A model generated the notes under the pieces. It searched no databases and was not told the origin of the DNA. It saw nothing but the letters and a program-made list of their open reading frames with translations. Made by a program: the position numbers and the translations under genes. From positions 11,485,001 to 11,549,000 of the forward strand of contig CM037589.1 in the NCBI GenBank assembly GCA_021018995.1: 64,000 nt of DNA, read 5' to 3'. Of this stretch, positions 1 to 11,480 are shown one piece after another (positions within the stretch are counted from its first letter, which is position 1; the number at the start of each line of letters is the position of its first letter). The DNA comes from Chloranthus sessilifolius (Eukaryota; Streptophyta; Magnoliopsida; Chloranthales; Chloranthaceae).

Positions 1-305
1 GTTTATAAAATCCAGCCAGCTTGTGATTTGTGCACTTGATAAGTTCATTGTGATTATGACTTAAAAAAACTAAAAAACCTCAGATTATAACTAAAGATGG
101 CCAGTCATTTCAAAAACAAAGGAGATAACAGAAGCTACTGGACTTTTTCAATGGCCTCAATTCTTTGAAACTTGTAACATTGGTAAATTAAATAAAAAGG
201 AAAAGAAGTCTTGTTCATTTTATTTTTGTAAAATTTTTTGTTCTCTCGTTGTCTTGGAAATTATCCACTGTGCTCAGCTGCCACCTGCTTATGGAATACT
301 TACAG

Positions 306-1134
306 GATAAAATTGAGGTAAGGCAAGGATCTTGGTTCGATCCTCTGCAAGACATCATGGGAGAGCTCCTCGGCCTTGTCAGTAATCCACCATATATACC
401 AAGTAGTGAGATCTCTGGACTGCAAGCTGAAGTTGGTAGACACGAACCAAAAATCGCACTTGATGGAGGGAAGAGTGGCATAGATGATCTTCTCCTCCTC
501 TGTGAAGGAGCTGTTTCAGCATTAAAGCCTGGTGGATTCGTTGCTTTTGAGGTACTGCCGGCCCCCCCCCACCCACTCTCTTTTATTCCAATAATAGTTT
601 TTGCAATTAGATGGAATTTCTGTTCTATTACCTTCATATTTTTTATGTTTAATATTTAATCTGACCTATTTGGCTAAGAGCTAGTATAGAGCTACCAACA
701 CGATCACGGACACAACGCATGCGAGCCATTTGTCACATGGACCTTGAGATGCATTCGGACTTTAAGAGCATGGAATCTGCACACATCTCATAGTCCATGC
801 CTCGCATGCCATGCGCCGGTGCTCAGATTGGTCCCTCTATAGTAGCTCTTTGGCTAATATAAAGGGAGAGGAAGTTTACAGCATGAACCCACATGGTGAA
901 CACTCAAATATTCTATTAATTAAACAGAAAATTTAACACATTTCATCTAGGTTAATGAATTCAACCGCAGTTTCAAATCCAATGGTTCAGTTGCATACCT
1001 CCATTGAGCTGGTCACTTCAGTTTTAGATTACCTCTCATACTTTCTATCAATGTTTTCAGATGCGAAAGGTGAAGGCATAGCGTTTTACCTTCCCTGAGA
1101 GGCATAAGCCTTACGAATTTGCAGAATTATTAAT

Positions 1135-1215
<81 letters not shown>

Positions 1216-2587
1216 TTATAAAAACATATAAAAAATTGTCAATTCTAATAACTTGTTAAAATTATAGGCACAAATATGACTCAAAAGTCAAAACATATAC
1301 AATTCAACACGTAATACCAGTGCGAAACTTGTAGGCGAGATTAGCAAACGAGCCTTGCGGGTCTTGTGGGAATAGCAGGCGAGACTTCTTTTTTTCTCGA
1401 TTTTTTTCTTCTTTTTTCTGCAATTTCTTCTTATTCTTTCTCGTATCTTCTTCTTTCTGGTTTTCTTTTAATCGATTTATGAAAGCCCTTTAAGTTTAAG
1501 CCCTGTAATCCTTTTTTAATATCTAATCCTTCTAAAGCACTTATAAAGGACAAATAATTAAATTCTTTTAAAGGAAAACGAGTAGAAAATGTAAACACTT
1601 AAATTATTGGGATTTGCGAATTCGCCCCCTTAAAAACTTAAAAGTTAGCTCTTTGCCAAATAGCATATACCTCTCAATGAGACGTAAAATAGTGTGAGGC
1701 GTATACCTTATATGATGAGGCATACGCCTCAGTGACATTATGCCTTTTCTTGTGCCTAAAGGTGATATAGCTGCACCTTGCTTGCCTCGAGGCATAAGCC
1801 TCAACCGTCTTTTAAAACACTGCTTCCTATGTTACTTAGACCAGAACATGGTTATTGGTGCCAGACATGATGGTTATGGAAATCCTCTTCTCACTTTTAA
1901 GTCCTATAGGGCCACCTGACATGGTTTTTACCTAACCAAGCTGTCCAAGTGGCATAACATCTTAAAACCTTGGTGCAGCCCAAAACCTCTCCATTGGTTG
2001 ATCTGTACCATCAAATCCAAGTACTTCAATATAAAACCTACATTAGATATGAGCAACGATACACCAAAAAAGTCTGCCCTATAGTACATAAAGGACGACG
2101 GTGAGGGCTTTATCTTAAGCCTACGGTGAGCTCCCATTAACCCTTTACTTAACTATATACATATTAGTTCATAGGATACAGGAAAACCAATTACGATAAA
2201 TAGAAACACATTAGAAGTATATTGTTTATATTTGTACAATGGGGAATGATAAAATTAGTCCAACATTCCAGTCTCTGAAATATTTTTATCACAGGGCTCT
2301 AACCATATTACTTTCCATAAATAATAATTAAAAGTAGAAAAGATCGATTTACTTTTTTCCCATAGTAGCCTTGTATCATTTTATTGGTGTCTTATGATTT
2401 ATCATTATATTTGTTATTACTTGAGGAGAAGAATAATTATTTTTTTTTTTTTCAGACAAATGGTGGGAAGCAGTGCGGGTTTATTGCGGATTTCATGAAA
2501 ACCAAGTCAGAGAATAGCTTTTGTGATGTAAAAATAGTGTCTGATTTTGCTGGAATCCAACGATTTGTGACTGGATTTCGACGTTGA
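306..2587 (+). CDS. HEMK: PrmC/HemK-type release-factor glutamine N5-methyltransferase, last two exons (5' part outside window)
   Basis: Two exons can be read: 306-551 (acceptor TTACAG before 306, donor GAG|GTACTG) and 2456-2587 (acceptor TTTTTTCAG, stop TGA at 2585-2587). Both junctions are phase 0. The first exon carries the class-I methyltransferase motif NPPY (residues LVSNPPYIPS), the signature that binds the substrate glutamine amide, followed by HEPKIALDGG and LKPGGFVAFE. The second ends KIVSDFAGIQRFVTGFRR, the usual C-terminus of plant HemK-like proteins. Enzymes of this family methylate the GGQ glutamine of class-1 peptide release factors; plant homologues are thought to act in organelles. 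The SAM-binding N-terminal half and any transit peptide lie to the left of the window. An alternative acceptor at 277 would add nine codons that do not fit the family. The 1.9-kb intron holds a MULE MITE and an AT microsatellite. Confidence 0.9.
678..848. mobile_element. 171-bp MITE, Mutator type, with 9-bp target duplication
   Basis: The element begins GAGCTAGTATAGAG and ends CTCTATAGTAGCTC, an inverted repeat with one mismatch in 14. It is flanked by a perfect 9-bp direct repeat TTTGGCTAA (669-677 and 849-857). Inverted similarity continues inward around GCATGCGAGCCAT and its counterpart. A 9-bp duplication is the Mutator (MULE) hallmark. It lies in the last HEMK intron. No coding capacity. 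Confidence 0.85.
1141..1204. repeat. (TA)n microsatellite
   Basis: About 32 uninterrupted TA units in the HEMK intron. The intron around it (about 860-2455) shows no other recognisable element. Confidence 0.98.
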
Positions 2588-2904
2588 ACATTCATCGTGG
2601 ATGACCAGTGCAACCTTGGTTTGATGTTGCTAGATTTACTCATATCAAAGTTTTATGCAAGCGTTCTGACTTCTGAAGCTTAGCTATTTCAAATTTATTT
2701 TATTTTTTGTTCTTTGTTTGATTTAAACTTTGCAAATGTTGGAAAATAAGTGTTCTCTTACAGTGCAAAGGTAATGGAGAATTTGTAGGAATTCAACTTA
2801 TTAAACAACTGGAAATATGGTTGGCTAACAAATCCTAGTTGTAATTCTTTTTTTATCATTGGAATAAGATAAAGAGTACCTTTAATTACACTCACCGAAT
2901 CTTT

Positions 2905-3050
2905 GAGGGGGCACCCATGCTGAAAACTGAAAACCCATTGACTGCTTTGAATAAGACGGTGGAGTCGTGGAGATCATTTTTCATCCCAATCTTTCACACA
3001 TTGGATCATTTTTCATCCCAATCTTTCACACAATGGATCCGAAATTTGAC
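2905..3050. repeat. Hairpin-MITE family A, single arm with internal 32-bp duplication
   Basis: The stretch CACCCATGCTGAAAAC through GGAGATCATTTTTCATCCC matches one arm of the long inverted-repeat family best seen at 15105-15478. The segment containing TTTTTCATCCCAATC is directly duplicated (about 2971-3035). The opposite arm is missing. The flanks 2588-2904 (HEMK 3' region, polyA not pinned down) and 3051-3352 (AT-rich) hold nothing recognisable. Confidence 0.6.
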
Positions 3051-3352
3051 AGGAGAAACTGTTTATCCGAAATTGCAAAAGGTGAAACTATCAAGTCCGA
3101 AAATACAAAATTCCTTTTTACCAATTTTTTTCCTTTTTATGAAAAAAATACATCTTAAACACTTCTTTTTAAATTTAAAAAGGCCATTTTTGTGACCAAG
3201 TTCATGCAGACGACATTCATGGTTTATAAACATCCTTCTCGCCATTTAAAATTTCAGAAGCCGACTTCTACATATTTCCATATATCATGTCATCTCTGCA
3301 AGGCAGTTTTTGACAGGATAAATGGAGAAAATATGTTATAAGCTTGATAATC

Positions 3353-3569
3353 ATAGGTCAAAATCTTGTCTAATATCGATACGTATCATCTAATATGTAT
3401 CAATACATATCGGTTTTGGACCTCACCAATATGGTACATTCAAGGTATTGTATCGGTGCTTCTCATACAAAATACCAAAATACCGGATGATACATACCAA
3501 TATATCGTCTGGTACATATCGGTTTTGGAGCTAGGTGATTCGTATCGTTTTCCAAGTTTTTGCCCCATG
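3353..3569. mobile_element. hAT-like MITE, TACGTATCGG type
   Basis: The ends are CATAGGTCAAAATCTTG and, on the opposite strand, CATGGGGCAAAAACTTGG. A perfect 8-bp target duplication TTGATAAT flanks it (3345-3352, 3570-3577). The 217-bp body is made of imperfect copies of GATACGTATCGG-like words in both orientations. Eight-bp duplications point to the hAT superfamily. No coding capacity. Confidence 0.85.
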
Positions 3570-3725
3570 TTGATAATCTTAGGATGCTGGTGAAGCTCCA
3601 TTAGTCCTTACTATTTTAATGATTTTTGTAAGCACTAAAGTCCTGTCAGCTGTGCATTCATTGGGACTTTGAGATTTGCACATATTTCTATGCTCTTTAA
3701 AATTTGTGCATGTTTTTTATGTAAA

Positions 3726-3885
3726 GATCTTTGGTGCCAAGGATTGACATGAAATACGATCTCTATCGTCTGATTCAACATACAAATATCCAATCAGATG
3801 TGAGGCTTTGAATGTGTTGAATCAGATGGCAGAGATTGTGTTGGTTACCAAGCTTTGTCACAAAGATTTGTACATCATGGCCTCT
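3726..3885. repeat. Hairpin-MITE family A, both arms
   Basis: AAGATCTTTGGTGCCAAGGA with GAAATACGATCTCTATCGTC on the left is mirrored by GATGGCAGAGATTGTGTTGG and CACAAAGATTTGTACATCAT on the right, giving two inverted arms of about 70 bp. Confidence 0.6.
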
Positions 3886-3942
3886 AAATCAAACAGCTTG
3901 GATGGCCTAGTAAAAAATATCTTAAGACTTTCTTTTTAAATT

Positions 3943-4048
3943 GTGCAACGGCACAAATCTCATGTGCACGTAGCCGTTTACTACGGAAAAAAGGCAGTCA
4001 TAGTTAACGGCTACATGCACACTAGATTTGTGCCGTTGCATATAGTCA
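3943..4048. repeat. Short element with about 35-bp terminal inverted repeats
   Basis: TGCAACGGCACAAATCT and GTGCACGTAGCCGTT on the left face AACGGCTACATGCAC and AGATTTGTGCCGTTGCA on the right. The same terminal sequence recurs at 6731-7085 and near 14040. No target duplication was found. 4049-4239 shows nothing recognisable. Confidence 0.7.
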
Positions 4049-4239
4049 AATGCTGATTTCCGCATCCATCATGCTCTAAAAAATTCATAGACAAATTAAC
4101 TTTGTGAGGATTGGGTAGCAAAATCGTGCTTTGATAATTTTATGATGCGAAGTTGCCAACATCCGCAATTAATATTTGGTAAGCAAATCTGTATAAAAAA
4201 ACAACAAAAAAATATTTGGTTAGCAAATTGCTTATTTAT

Positions 4240-4377
4240 CAGGGATTAAAATTTCGGCTGAAATGACTAAAATTCGGTTTTGGTCCCTACCAAAATTAAA
4301 ACGAAATCCCAAAATTTTGAGATTTTAGTATGGGGATGATCGAAACAAAATCCACAATTTTAATCCTTGATACTTGT
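4240..4377. mobile_element. hAT-like MITE, TTTCGGCC type
   Basis: It begins CAGGGATTAAAATTTCGG and ends with the inverse CACAATTTTAATCCTTG, with a body of TTTCGG/CCGAAA words. It matches the group at 44709, 45528 and 54225, but I found no clear target duplication. Confidence 0.6.
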
Positions 4378-4603
4378 TGTAAGACCGAGGCCTTAGGTTT
4401 TCCTACACAGCTTATTGAGCCATCCCACTTCACTCCATGGCTTATGGCAAAGAATTGTGACTTAACTGATTCTTTCGAATCCATTTAATAGATAGAGTTC
4501 ACTTGTTTTTTTTTTTTTTTCTCCTCACTACTAAATCACTTCTTCATGTTGTGGAAGTGCCATAGTGCTCCTTCTTATGGTACCTAGAAGGAATTTTCTA
4601 ATA

Positions 4604-4789
4604 GATTTAGTCTCCGATGGGTGTCCACTTATGACCCGTGGACTACGAGTGTCTAGTCCATACGTCTATATAGCTGTATGATATACATGAATTTTTAATG
4701 CATGAAAATTTGCCCACATCAAATAATTATACATATATGTGGACTGCTATACCCTGCATGATGGGTGAATTATCATTATAAACTAACTC
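4604..4789. mobile_element. MULE-type MITE, TAGTCTAC family, diverged copy
   Basis: The left end GATTTAGTCTCCGATGGGTG and right end ATGATGGGTGAAT...AAACTAACTC match the termini of the clean copies at 4946 and 13824, with the internal words GTGGACT and TATGTGGACTGC. Target duplication no longer readable. Confidence 0.65.
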
Positions 4790-4945
4790 TTTTTTTGTAT
4801 GTATGAACACTCTTATTTTTGTTCGTGCTAGTAAAATGTTGAATATAGTAATTGAACCAATATTATTATGCTTACATAAGATGAGTAGAAGGTTGTATTG
4901 AGAAAACATCAATTGAGTCAAAGCATCTAAATGCCTTTAAAATTA

Positions 4946-5100
4946 GAATTAGTCTACAATGAGTGTCGATGAATATGACAGTCCACACGCATATGTTATT
5001 GCATGAAGTGCACGAAGTCCATATATACGTCACACGGTCATACAGATGTGTGGACTGTTTTAATGTATATGATGGGTGGGCATCTATTGTAGACTAACTC
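4946..5100. mobile_element. MULE-type MITE, TAGTCTAC family, with perfect 9-bp target duplication
   Basis: The termini GAATTAGTCTACAAT and ATTGTAGACTAACTC are inverted repeats. The flanks carry a perfect 9-bp direct repeat TTAAAATTA (4937-4945, 5101-5109). Inner inverted words are CAGTCCACACG and TGTGTGGACTG. 155 bp, non-coding. Confidence 0.88.
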
Positions 5101-5373
5101 TTAAAATTAATAGTTACATTAAATTTATTTTATTATTCATTTCAAATGCATTTTATAGCTTCTAATCACCCATTTAGGATATTTTTATGCAATATTTGAT
5201 CCATACTACGACTCATCACATTAAATATCGTACTCTTTTTTGGTTTTTTGGTAAGCACATTAAAATATCATACTTGAACTAAAAGATTTGACCCGTCTTA
5301 CTTGAGTGACCCATTCTCTTTTTTCCAGCACCATATCAACCAATACCTAATTAGAAATGAATAGGCATGTAAC

Positions 5374-5885
5374 TAGGGCTTTCAATGGGCCGAGTTATGG
5401 CTGAGTTAGTGTTAAATCTAGTTTGATTAGACTATTTTTAAGCTCGGCTCTAACCGGGATGAGATGCATTCAACCCAAGCCCCAATCCTAACAGTCAGGG
5501 GCAAGCTTGGCCAACTGGTTGTCGGCTTCTTTTAGATAATTTTTTTAAAAAAATTAAAATTTTCAGCTAAAATTTTATCAATAAATTATTAGAGTGTCAA
5601 TAGAATGCTCCTTAACAATTTTTAATCATTTTTTTATATAAATTCTTATAAAAATGCCTTAATTAATGATTATTATATATAATTATACGAAAATAATTAC
5701 ATATAATGTATGGGCCAATTTTGGGCCAGGTATTGGGACATCCATTTCAACCCCCTAGGTTAACCTGGTAGGAGCAAACTTGACCCTACCCTGCTTCGGA
5801 ACCGGGCTTACACCCTCAACAAGCCCATTATTCCTGGGCCGAAATGAGCTAAAATCCGGCCCGGCCCAGGTCATTGAGAGCCCTA
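5374..5885. mobile_element. Non-coding element with TAGGGCTTTCAATGGGCC termini
   Basis: The left end TAGGGCTTTCAATGGGCCGA is mirrored by CCCAGGTCATTGAGAGCCCTA at the right. Termini of this kind (TAGGG-TCAATGGGCC) are common on plant hAT MITEs; this is from family knowledge. The flanks share only TGTAA, so the target duplication is not established. It ends about 300 bp upstream of the ferredoxin-NADP+ reductase start codon. Confidence 0.65.
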
Positions 5886-5939
5886 CTGTAATGGAAGTAT
5901 TGGTAAATTCATAAAAGGTCAGGGGTACTTGTGTAATCC

Positions 5940-6181
5940 CGAATAACAAACATAAAATAATTAAACGAGCGAAGCAACCGTAGAGGGCAACTGCCCTTTG
6001 CCTCTCTCCAAGGGACCCTCGGCTCCTCCATCTTCTCCACGAGCAAACCCCTATGTAAACCCTAGACATCTCTCGATTCTCTACCCGTCCCCCTCCAAAT
6101 CAACGTCTCCTCTTTTCTTTCCGTCTTAAATTCCATAACTTTCTCAATTAGAATTCCTGGAGCTCTTCGATTTTGACGATC
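5940..6181 (+). promoter_or_regulatory. Core promoter and 5' UTR region of the ferredoxin-NADP+ reductase gene
   Basis: The 240 bp before the ATG change from AT-rich to a pyrimidine-rich leader (runs such as CCTCTCTCC and CCGTCCCCCTCC) typical of plant 5' UTRs, with an AAACCCTAG word at about 6057. No clear TATA box. The transcription start is not determined. Confidence 0.45.
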
Positions 6182-7343
6182 ATGGCGCATTTGGCAGTAA
6201 GTAAGGTCAGTGGGATACTTATTTTGTTTTCATTTCGAATCACCTAACTCACGGATCATCGATTGTTGAATGATATAATATAAATCTGTTTTTATTTTTT
6301 ATTTCAATTTTTCTTCGAACTGATTTTGGTTGTATTGCAGGCTTATACGACTTTGTCGATCGGCAGTGATTCGTCCCCAAGGAGATCGGGATTTAAGGTA
6401 TTTAATTATTGATAAAAATGTTTCTGGTTACTGCATGCTCAGTTCTAACTACTGGTTTGGTTAATTGATTACTTAAGATCTGTGAGAGGCCATCCTTAAG
6501 ATATGTGAAAGCTCTCTTTTCATGGAAATCCATGGTGAATGAGGGTTTACTCCAGTTTCTGAAATGGAATAAGGCGTTCAGGAGAGTGTTCCTACAAACA
6601 AATGGATTGATTGATAGTATAGTTCCAGCTACCTATAGAAACCTTGAAAACTGGAATAATTCCGAATTCTGTAGGCAAGGTTTTTTTTTTTTTTCTTAAA
6701 AAAATTGTACCCATTTGGCAAGTCCTGGATGAGAGCGACAACTTGCGCACAAGATTTGTACCGTTGCACATAGTTTAGAAGAAAGATTTGGTAGTTTTGG
6801 GAGCTGTTCCACATGGAACACCATCTAAGTCATCTGCCTTTGAGGCTATGACTTAAAGATCTACGGTGCAAAAGATTGGCACGAAACATGATCTCCATCA
6901 TCTGGCTCAACACGGTCAACCATTGAATCGGATAATGGGATTTAACAGGCTTTAACTGTGTTGAATGTGATGATGGAGATAGTGTTTCTTGCATGGTCTT
7001 CCACGTAGCACAGGTTCAAAAATACCATACCATTCTTTTTAAACTATGTGCAACGGCACACATCTTGTGTGCAAGTAGTTGCTCCCTTCATGTATCTATG
7101 AGAACGCTCCAAAATTTTTATGTTACCCTTAAATAGATTTCAAGAAATTTTTGAGCAAGTAGGTGACTCAGTTTATGCTGCCAAAATTTTTGTCATCCTC
7201 AACTTATAAATAGATTTCAAGAAATTTATGACAAAGTAGGCGACTCAGTTTATGCTGTCAAAATTCTTGTCATCGTCAACCTATATATAATGGACAAAGA
7301 CGTGGGTATTTTTGCTTAACACTGACACTAGGCATCTGAAATA

Positions 7344-7418
<75 letters not shown>

Positions 7419-10400
7419 GTAATTTTGATTGCAAAATCAATCTGATTGATTTTTTATTCTATACCCTTTGCTGTGATTGGTGTAGAGCGCCGCCCTTTAA
7501 CTTTTCAAATGGCAGCTGTTGACATGGATTAATCACAGCTCAAGTAACATGGTGGTCTCCCACTACTCGAGTGAGGATTACACACTCTTTTGGTGGGGGC
7601 TAGCGATGGTGGACAGATAATAGTTATTTTACTGTAGATTTGGGAGGCGTGTATACCATAGATTCAGGGGCTTATACATAAAAGAAGGCTGTATAAGAAG
7701 CATATCCTATACATTTTCAAGAGTTAAACAAGGGCTTCAGCCCACACTGCTCCATGTGCTCCGTCCCTGCACGCACGCACACTATTTGATGTTTCCGTAT
7801 GATAGTCCCATCTGATGCACATGCTGCATTTGCTATATTTTGGAGAGATATATATGATTGTGATAAACTAGAAACCTCTATTTTGTCAGAAACACTTCTT
7901 CTAAATGGTTTTCTATCACTTTTCTGTTTGCTTATTTTTCATTGCCTAAATTTTATCTTTGTCCAGATGCTATTGTTTTACTCTGTGGGGTTGGTAATGG
8001 CCTCCACATTTTCAATTATTGTTCTAAAACTCGATGAATTGTCAATAGCATGCTTATACTAATAGTGTTCATAACTGAAATAATTACACTAATCCAAAAT
8101 GTCTAGATATTTCAATATTAGATGCATCAGATGTCAGCAATCTACCTTGAAGTTGCCTTTGACGTTCATAATTACCAAGTAGTCTCAATTTTATGTTTGT
8201 AGCGATGAAAGATCTTATAGAAATTGGGCCATTTTATGCCATCATGACTTCTTGATTGCGCCTCTATAGACAGATTGATCTTTGGAGGTCTTGTCCTTCT
8301 TTTTGTGTCTTTCTGTTCGACTTCCAATGTTTTTAATTTCAGTTCATAGTTCCATTTACTAAGCCCATAAGAGGGAGTAAGAAAGGGGGGCATTTTGCGT
8401 TGTATTTTTCTCGTTTAATAATTGATACTTTTATTTGCTCTCCTTCTTTTTGTGTCTTTCTGTTCGACTTCCAATGTTTTTTAATTTCTGTTCATAGTTC
8501 CATTTACTAAGCCCATAAGAGGGAGGAAGAAGGGGGGGCATTTTGCGTTGTATTTTTCTCGTTTAATAATTGATACTTTTATTTGCTATATGAAAATATG
8601 TCTCTTGTTACCATGGCGTTTTATACTCCTATATTGTTGCAGACACACAGTGTAAAGTTTCAAGATAGATCATGGGTGCCCACCTTATCTGTTGTTTTAA
8701 AGGATAAGAATCCAGATTCAAGAAATCGATTCAAACTATGCATGTCCATTCAACAAGCCAGCAGAACCAAAGTCACAGTTTCACCTATTGAACTTGAGGA
8801 TGCTAAAGAACCTCCTCTCAATACATACAAGAACAAGGCTCCTTATACTGCAATGATTGTTTCTGTTGAGAGGATTGTAGGGCCTAAAGCTCCTGGCGAG
8901 ACATGCCATATTGTGATTGATCATGACGGAAATGTTCCCTACTGGGAAGGACAGAGTTATGGAGTAATACCTCCCGTAAGTCACTTTATTTACTATATAT
9001 TAAATTATGGAAGTATTGGTATACCACAGAACCTCTGATTGATTGGTTGCTAGTTGATCTCTTCTGCAATTTATTATATATTACCAGTTGAAAACACACA
9101 TTATCTGAAAGATTTACCTTTTCTTTTAGTCGACAGAATCTTTTCTTTTCAAATAGACATTTGGTGTTGGTTGGTCTGTGTACAATTAGAATGATGCAAG
9201 CGGATATGTTTCAGTTCATAGAAAATGCAATGGTTGTGACCAAGGTGTTAGTATCGGTATCAGGTTTCGGCCCATCTTGGACTGATACGTATCGGCAGAT
9301 TTTTTTTAATTTTTTTTTTAAAAGGAAAAAAAAGAAAAAAGAAAGAGTTCTATTGATCAGTATTGGCCGAAACCGAGACAGTATGTCCGATACGGATACT
9401 GATACCACTCCGATACCTGTATCAGGGTGGTACAGTTCTCGACGAAAATGATACGATCGCCGATACGTATCGGTATCGGCTGAGTTTTGATACCATGGTT
9501 GTTACCACAACAATACTGACTAAAATACCCAAACATGTCACTGAAGGAACAGGAGGAAAAAAAGTGACCATAAAAAACTGTTTTATCCTTTTTCAGTCTG
9601 ACTGGTGATGAATTTATTGGAGATGGTAAAGTTCGTCTTATTTGTGACTTTTCATCCCTTCATACAGGGTGAAAACCCAAAGAAACCAGGGACTCCCAAC
9701 ACTGTTCGCCTGTACTCAATCGCATCGACCAGATATGGAGACTCATTTGATGGAAGGACTGCTAGCTTCTGTGTTCGACGTGCTATATATTATGACCCTG
9801 AGACTGGGAAAGAGGATCCTTCAAAGAACGGTATCTGCAGCAATTTCTTATGCAACTCAAAGCCAGGGGACAAAATTCAGCTAACAGGTAAAAACCTATT
9901 TTCCTCGTAGGAAAGTTAGAGCAACCCTCTCGATTCCCAAGGATTGAGTTTTTTACATTGTCAATACCATGTAGTTTTTTTGTTATTTATCTTTTCCTTT
10001 AATGCTTTGATCTCAAAGAATCAATCAAGTTGCAGATTTTCACTTTATTTAACACGAAACCACTTTATACATTTTTGTTGATCAAAAGTAGCCAAATCCA
10101 GATCACCGACAATAATAAGTCACTCGAGTGGCAGAGAGTTATGTCATTTGTTACAATTACATCAAGTCATTGAGACCCTGGTTCAATATTCCAGACGAGA
10201 AACCGATATGTATCGGTTTCGGGCCTGAGGTTTGATACATTAAATGATCCAACCATATAGTTTTGTATGTATCTGTATCAGTGTGTATCGGCTGATACAT
10301 ACTAATGTATCATTCAGAACTGATAAGTATCGCTTTTGGTGCTGGACGATACGTATGGGAAAACCGAAATTTAAACCCATGATTGAGACGCAGGATGCCT

Positions 10401-11270
10401 AAAATAGTGACCGCCTTCTTCAAAAAGGGTCCAGTAAGAATCAGATCTTCCTGGGTTCTCTATGAAGACGGTTTAAGGTAGCCCCATTGACCAATTATGC
10501 ACTTGTCCATGTCAAATCGCAAAGATTTCCTAGTTTTGGGGACAAGTAAGCTTAGGCGTTTCCAATTTTATTATTATACGTTTGAGGAAAAACTAACTCC
10601 GCTGAGCCCTTGTTACATTCTTGCTTGCTTAGGCAGTTGTTAAGAATTAAGATTCCCCAATATGGTTGCATGAATTTTATATCTATGATATGCTGCAGCT
10701 TGTGCTTCGGCATCACAACTTCTTTGCATTTTTTTCAACTTCAAGTACCTAAGTTCCAACACTGTCACAGGTCCCTCCGGTAAGGTGATGCTGTTGCCAG
10801 AAGATGATCCAAAAGCTACCCACATAATGATCGCCACAGGAACTGGTGTGGCCCCATTTAGAGGCTACCTGCGCCGCATGTTCATGGAATCGGTTCCCTC
10901 TTTCAGGTTCGGTGGCCTTGCATGGCTCTTTCTAGGCGTGGCTAACTCGGATAGTCTCCTCTACGACGATGAATTTTCCGGGTACCTTCAGAAATTTCCA
11001 GACTTTTTCAGATATGACCGGGCTCTAAGTAGAGAACAAAAGAATCGAAATGGAGGTAAGATGTATGTTCAGGACAAGATTGAGGAATACAGTGATGAAG
11101 TGTTTAAGCTTTTGGATGGAGGCGCACATATATATTTCTGTGGGTTGAAGGGGATGATGCCCGGGATACAAGAGACATTGAAGAGAGTTGCAGAGCAGAG
11201 AGGGGAAAATTGGGAGGAGAAGCTTTCACAACTCAAGAAGAACAAACAATGGCATGTTGAGGTTTATTGA
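6182..11270 (+). CDS. RFNR: Ferredoxin-NADP+ oxidoreductase, root (non-photosynthetic plastid) type
   Basis: Five exons: 6182-6205, 6341-6397, 8643-8975, 9668-9887, 10771-11270 (stop TGA). All have GT-AG borders and splice to a 377-residue product, the normal length. The enzyme is an FAD protein that transfers electrons between ferredoxin and NADP(H); in root plastids it mainly runs from NADPH to ferredoxin for nitrite and sulfite reduction. Visible motifs: the FAD-binding RLYSIAST, the [21 protein letters not shown] stretch, nucleotide-binding [42 protein letters not shown], and the C-terminal HVEVY whose terminal Tyr stacks on [23 protein letters not shown] after a Ser-rich N-terminus fits root-type precursors with a plastid transit peptide. 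The first exon encodes only eight residues, so the start is the least certain part. Introns 2, 3 and 4 hold repeats. Confidence 0.95.
6731..7085. repeat. Inverted-repeat pair enclosing family A arms, in RFNR intron 2
   Basis: GAGAGCGACAACTTGCGCAC and CCGTTGCACATAGTTTA (6731-6776) are mirrored at 7040-7085 (TAAACTATGTGCAACGG, TGTGCAAGTAGTTGCTCCC). They match at roughly 40 of 47 positions. Between them lie two family A arms (6860-6905, 6955-7010). No target duplication seen. Confidence 0.65.
7348..7415. repeat. (TC)n microsatellite
   Basis: 34 uninterrupted TC units in RFNR intron 2. The intron stretch 7416-8294 has no other recognisable element. Confidence 0.98.
8295..8587. repeat. 147-bp near-perfect tandem duplication in RFNR intron 2
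   Basis: The segment beginning CCTTCTTTTTGTGTCTTTC occurs twice, 147 bp apart (8295 and 8442), with only a handful of differences. The second copy ends about 55 bp before the exon 3 acceptor at 8642. A recent direct duplication. Confidence 0.95.
9241..9497. mobile_element. hAT-like MITE, TACGTATCGG type, in RFNR intron 3
   Basis: It starts CAAGGTGTTAGTATCGG and ends TTTTGATACCATG, flanked by GTTGTGAC (9233-9240) and GTTGTTAC (9498-9505), an 8-bp duplication with one mismatch. The centre is a poly-T/poly-A tract; the outer parts are GATACGTATCGG words. Confidence 0.85.
10177..10382. mobile_element. hAT-like MITE, TACGTATCGG type, in RFNR intron 4
   Basis: A perfect 8-bp direct repeat ATTGAGAC (10169-10176, 10383-10390) brackets a 206-bp body that starts CCTGGTTCAATATT and ends AAATTTAAACCCATG, filled with TATCGG/CCGATA words. 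Confidence 0.85.
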
Positions 11271-11480
11271 TGCTGGCAATTGGTAGGGCCCGCTCATAGT
11301 ATCAGTCAGCCAGCAAACTAGGGGTGTGATTTGGATCTTATTTATTAGTCCTTGTGACTAACTTAGAACTAGGTGTTGTTCCTTTGTACTCTGAAAGTTT
11401 TAATGTTGAACAAGAGAGATTTTTTAGGTTTATTAGTGATTTGTTAGGATATTTTTTGTCAAAATAAAGGGTTTCTTGTT
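11271..11480 (+). terminator. RFNR 3' UTR with candidate polyadenylation signal
   Basis: T-rich sequence after the stop codon with AATAAA at 11463-11468 following TTTTTTGTC, about 195 nt downstream of the stop. Cleavage site not determinable here. Confidence 0.5.

Noticed and set aside
215-637. 140-codon open frame on the - strand
   Set aside because: It lies opposite the HEMK exon with its conserved NPPY motif and matches no family I know; it is an antisense shadow.
5374-5885. CACTA-type assignment from an apparent 3-bp ACT duplication
   Set aside because: The termini are not CACTA-like and the 3-bp match depends on where the end is drawn, so I left the superfamily open (hAT-like ends).
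7799-8062. 87-codon open frame in RFNR intron 2
   Set aside because: Lies between exons of a gene with a clear splice pattern, low-complexity hydrophobic, no family resemblance.
10130-10195. tRNA-like A/B-box words (GTGGCAGAGAG, GGTTCAATATTCC)
   Set aside because: The second word is the left terminus of a hAT-like MITE with a perfect ATTGAGAC duplication, so the B-box resemblance is accidental.
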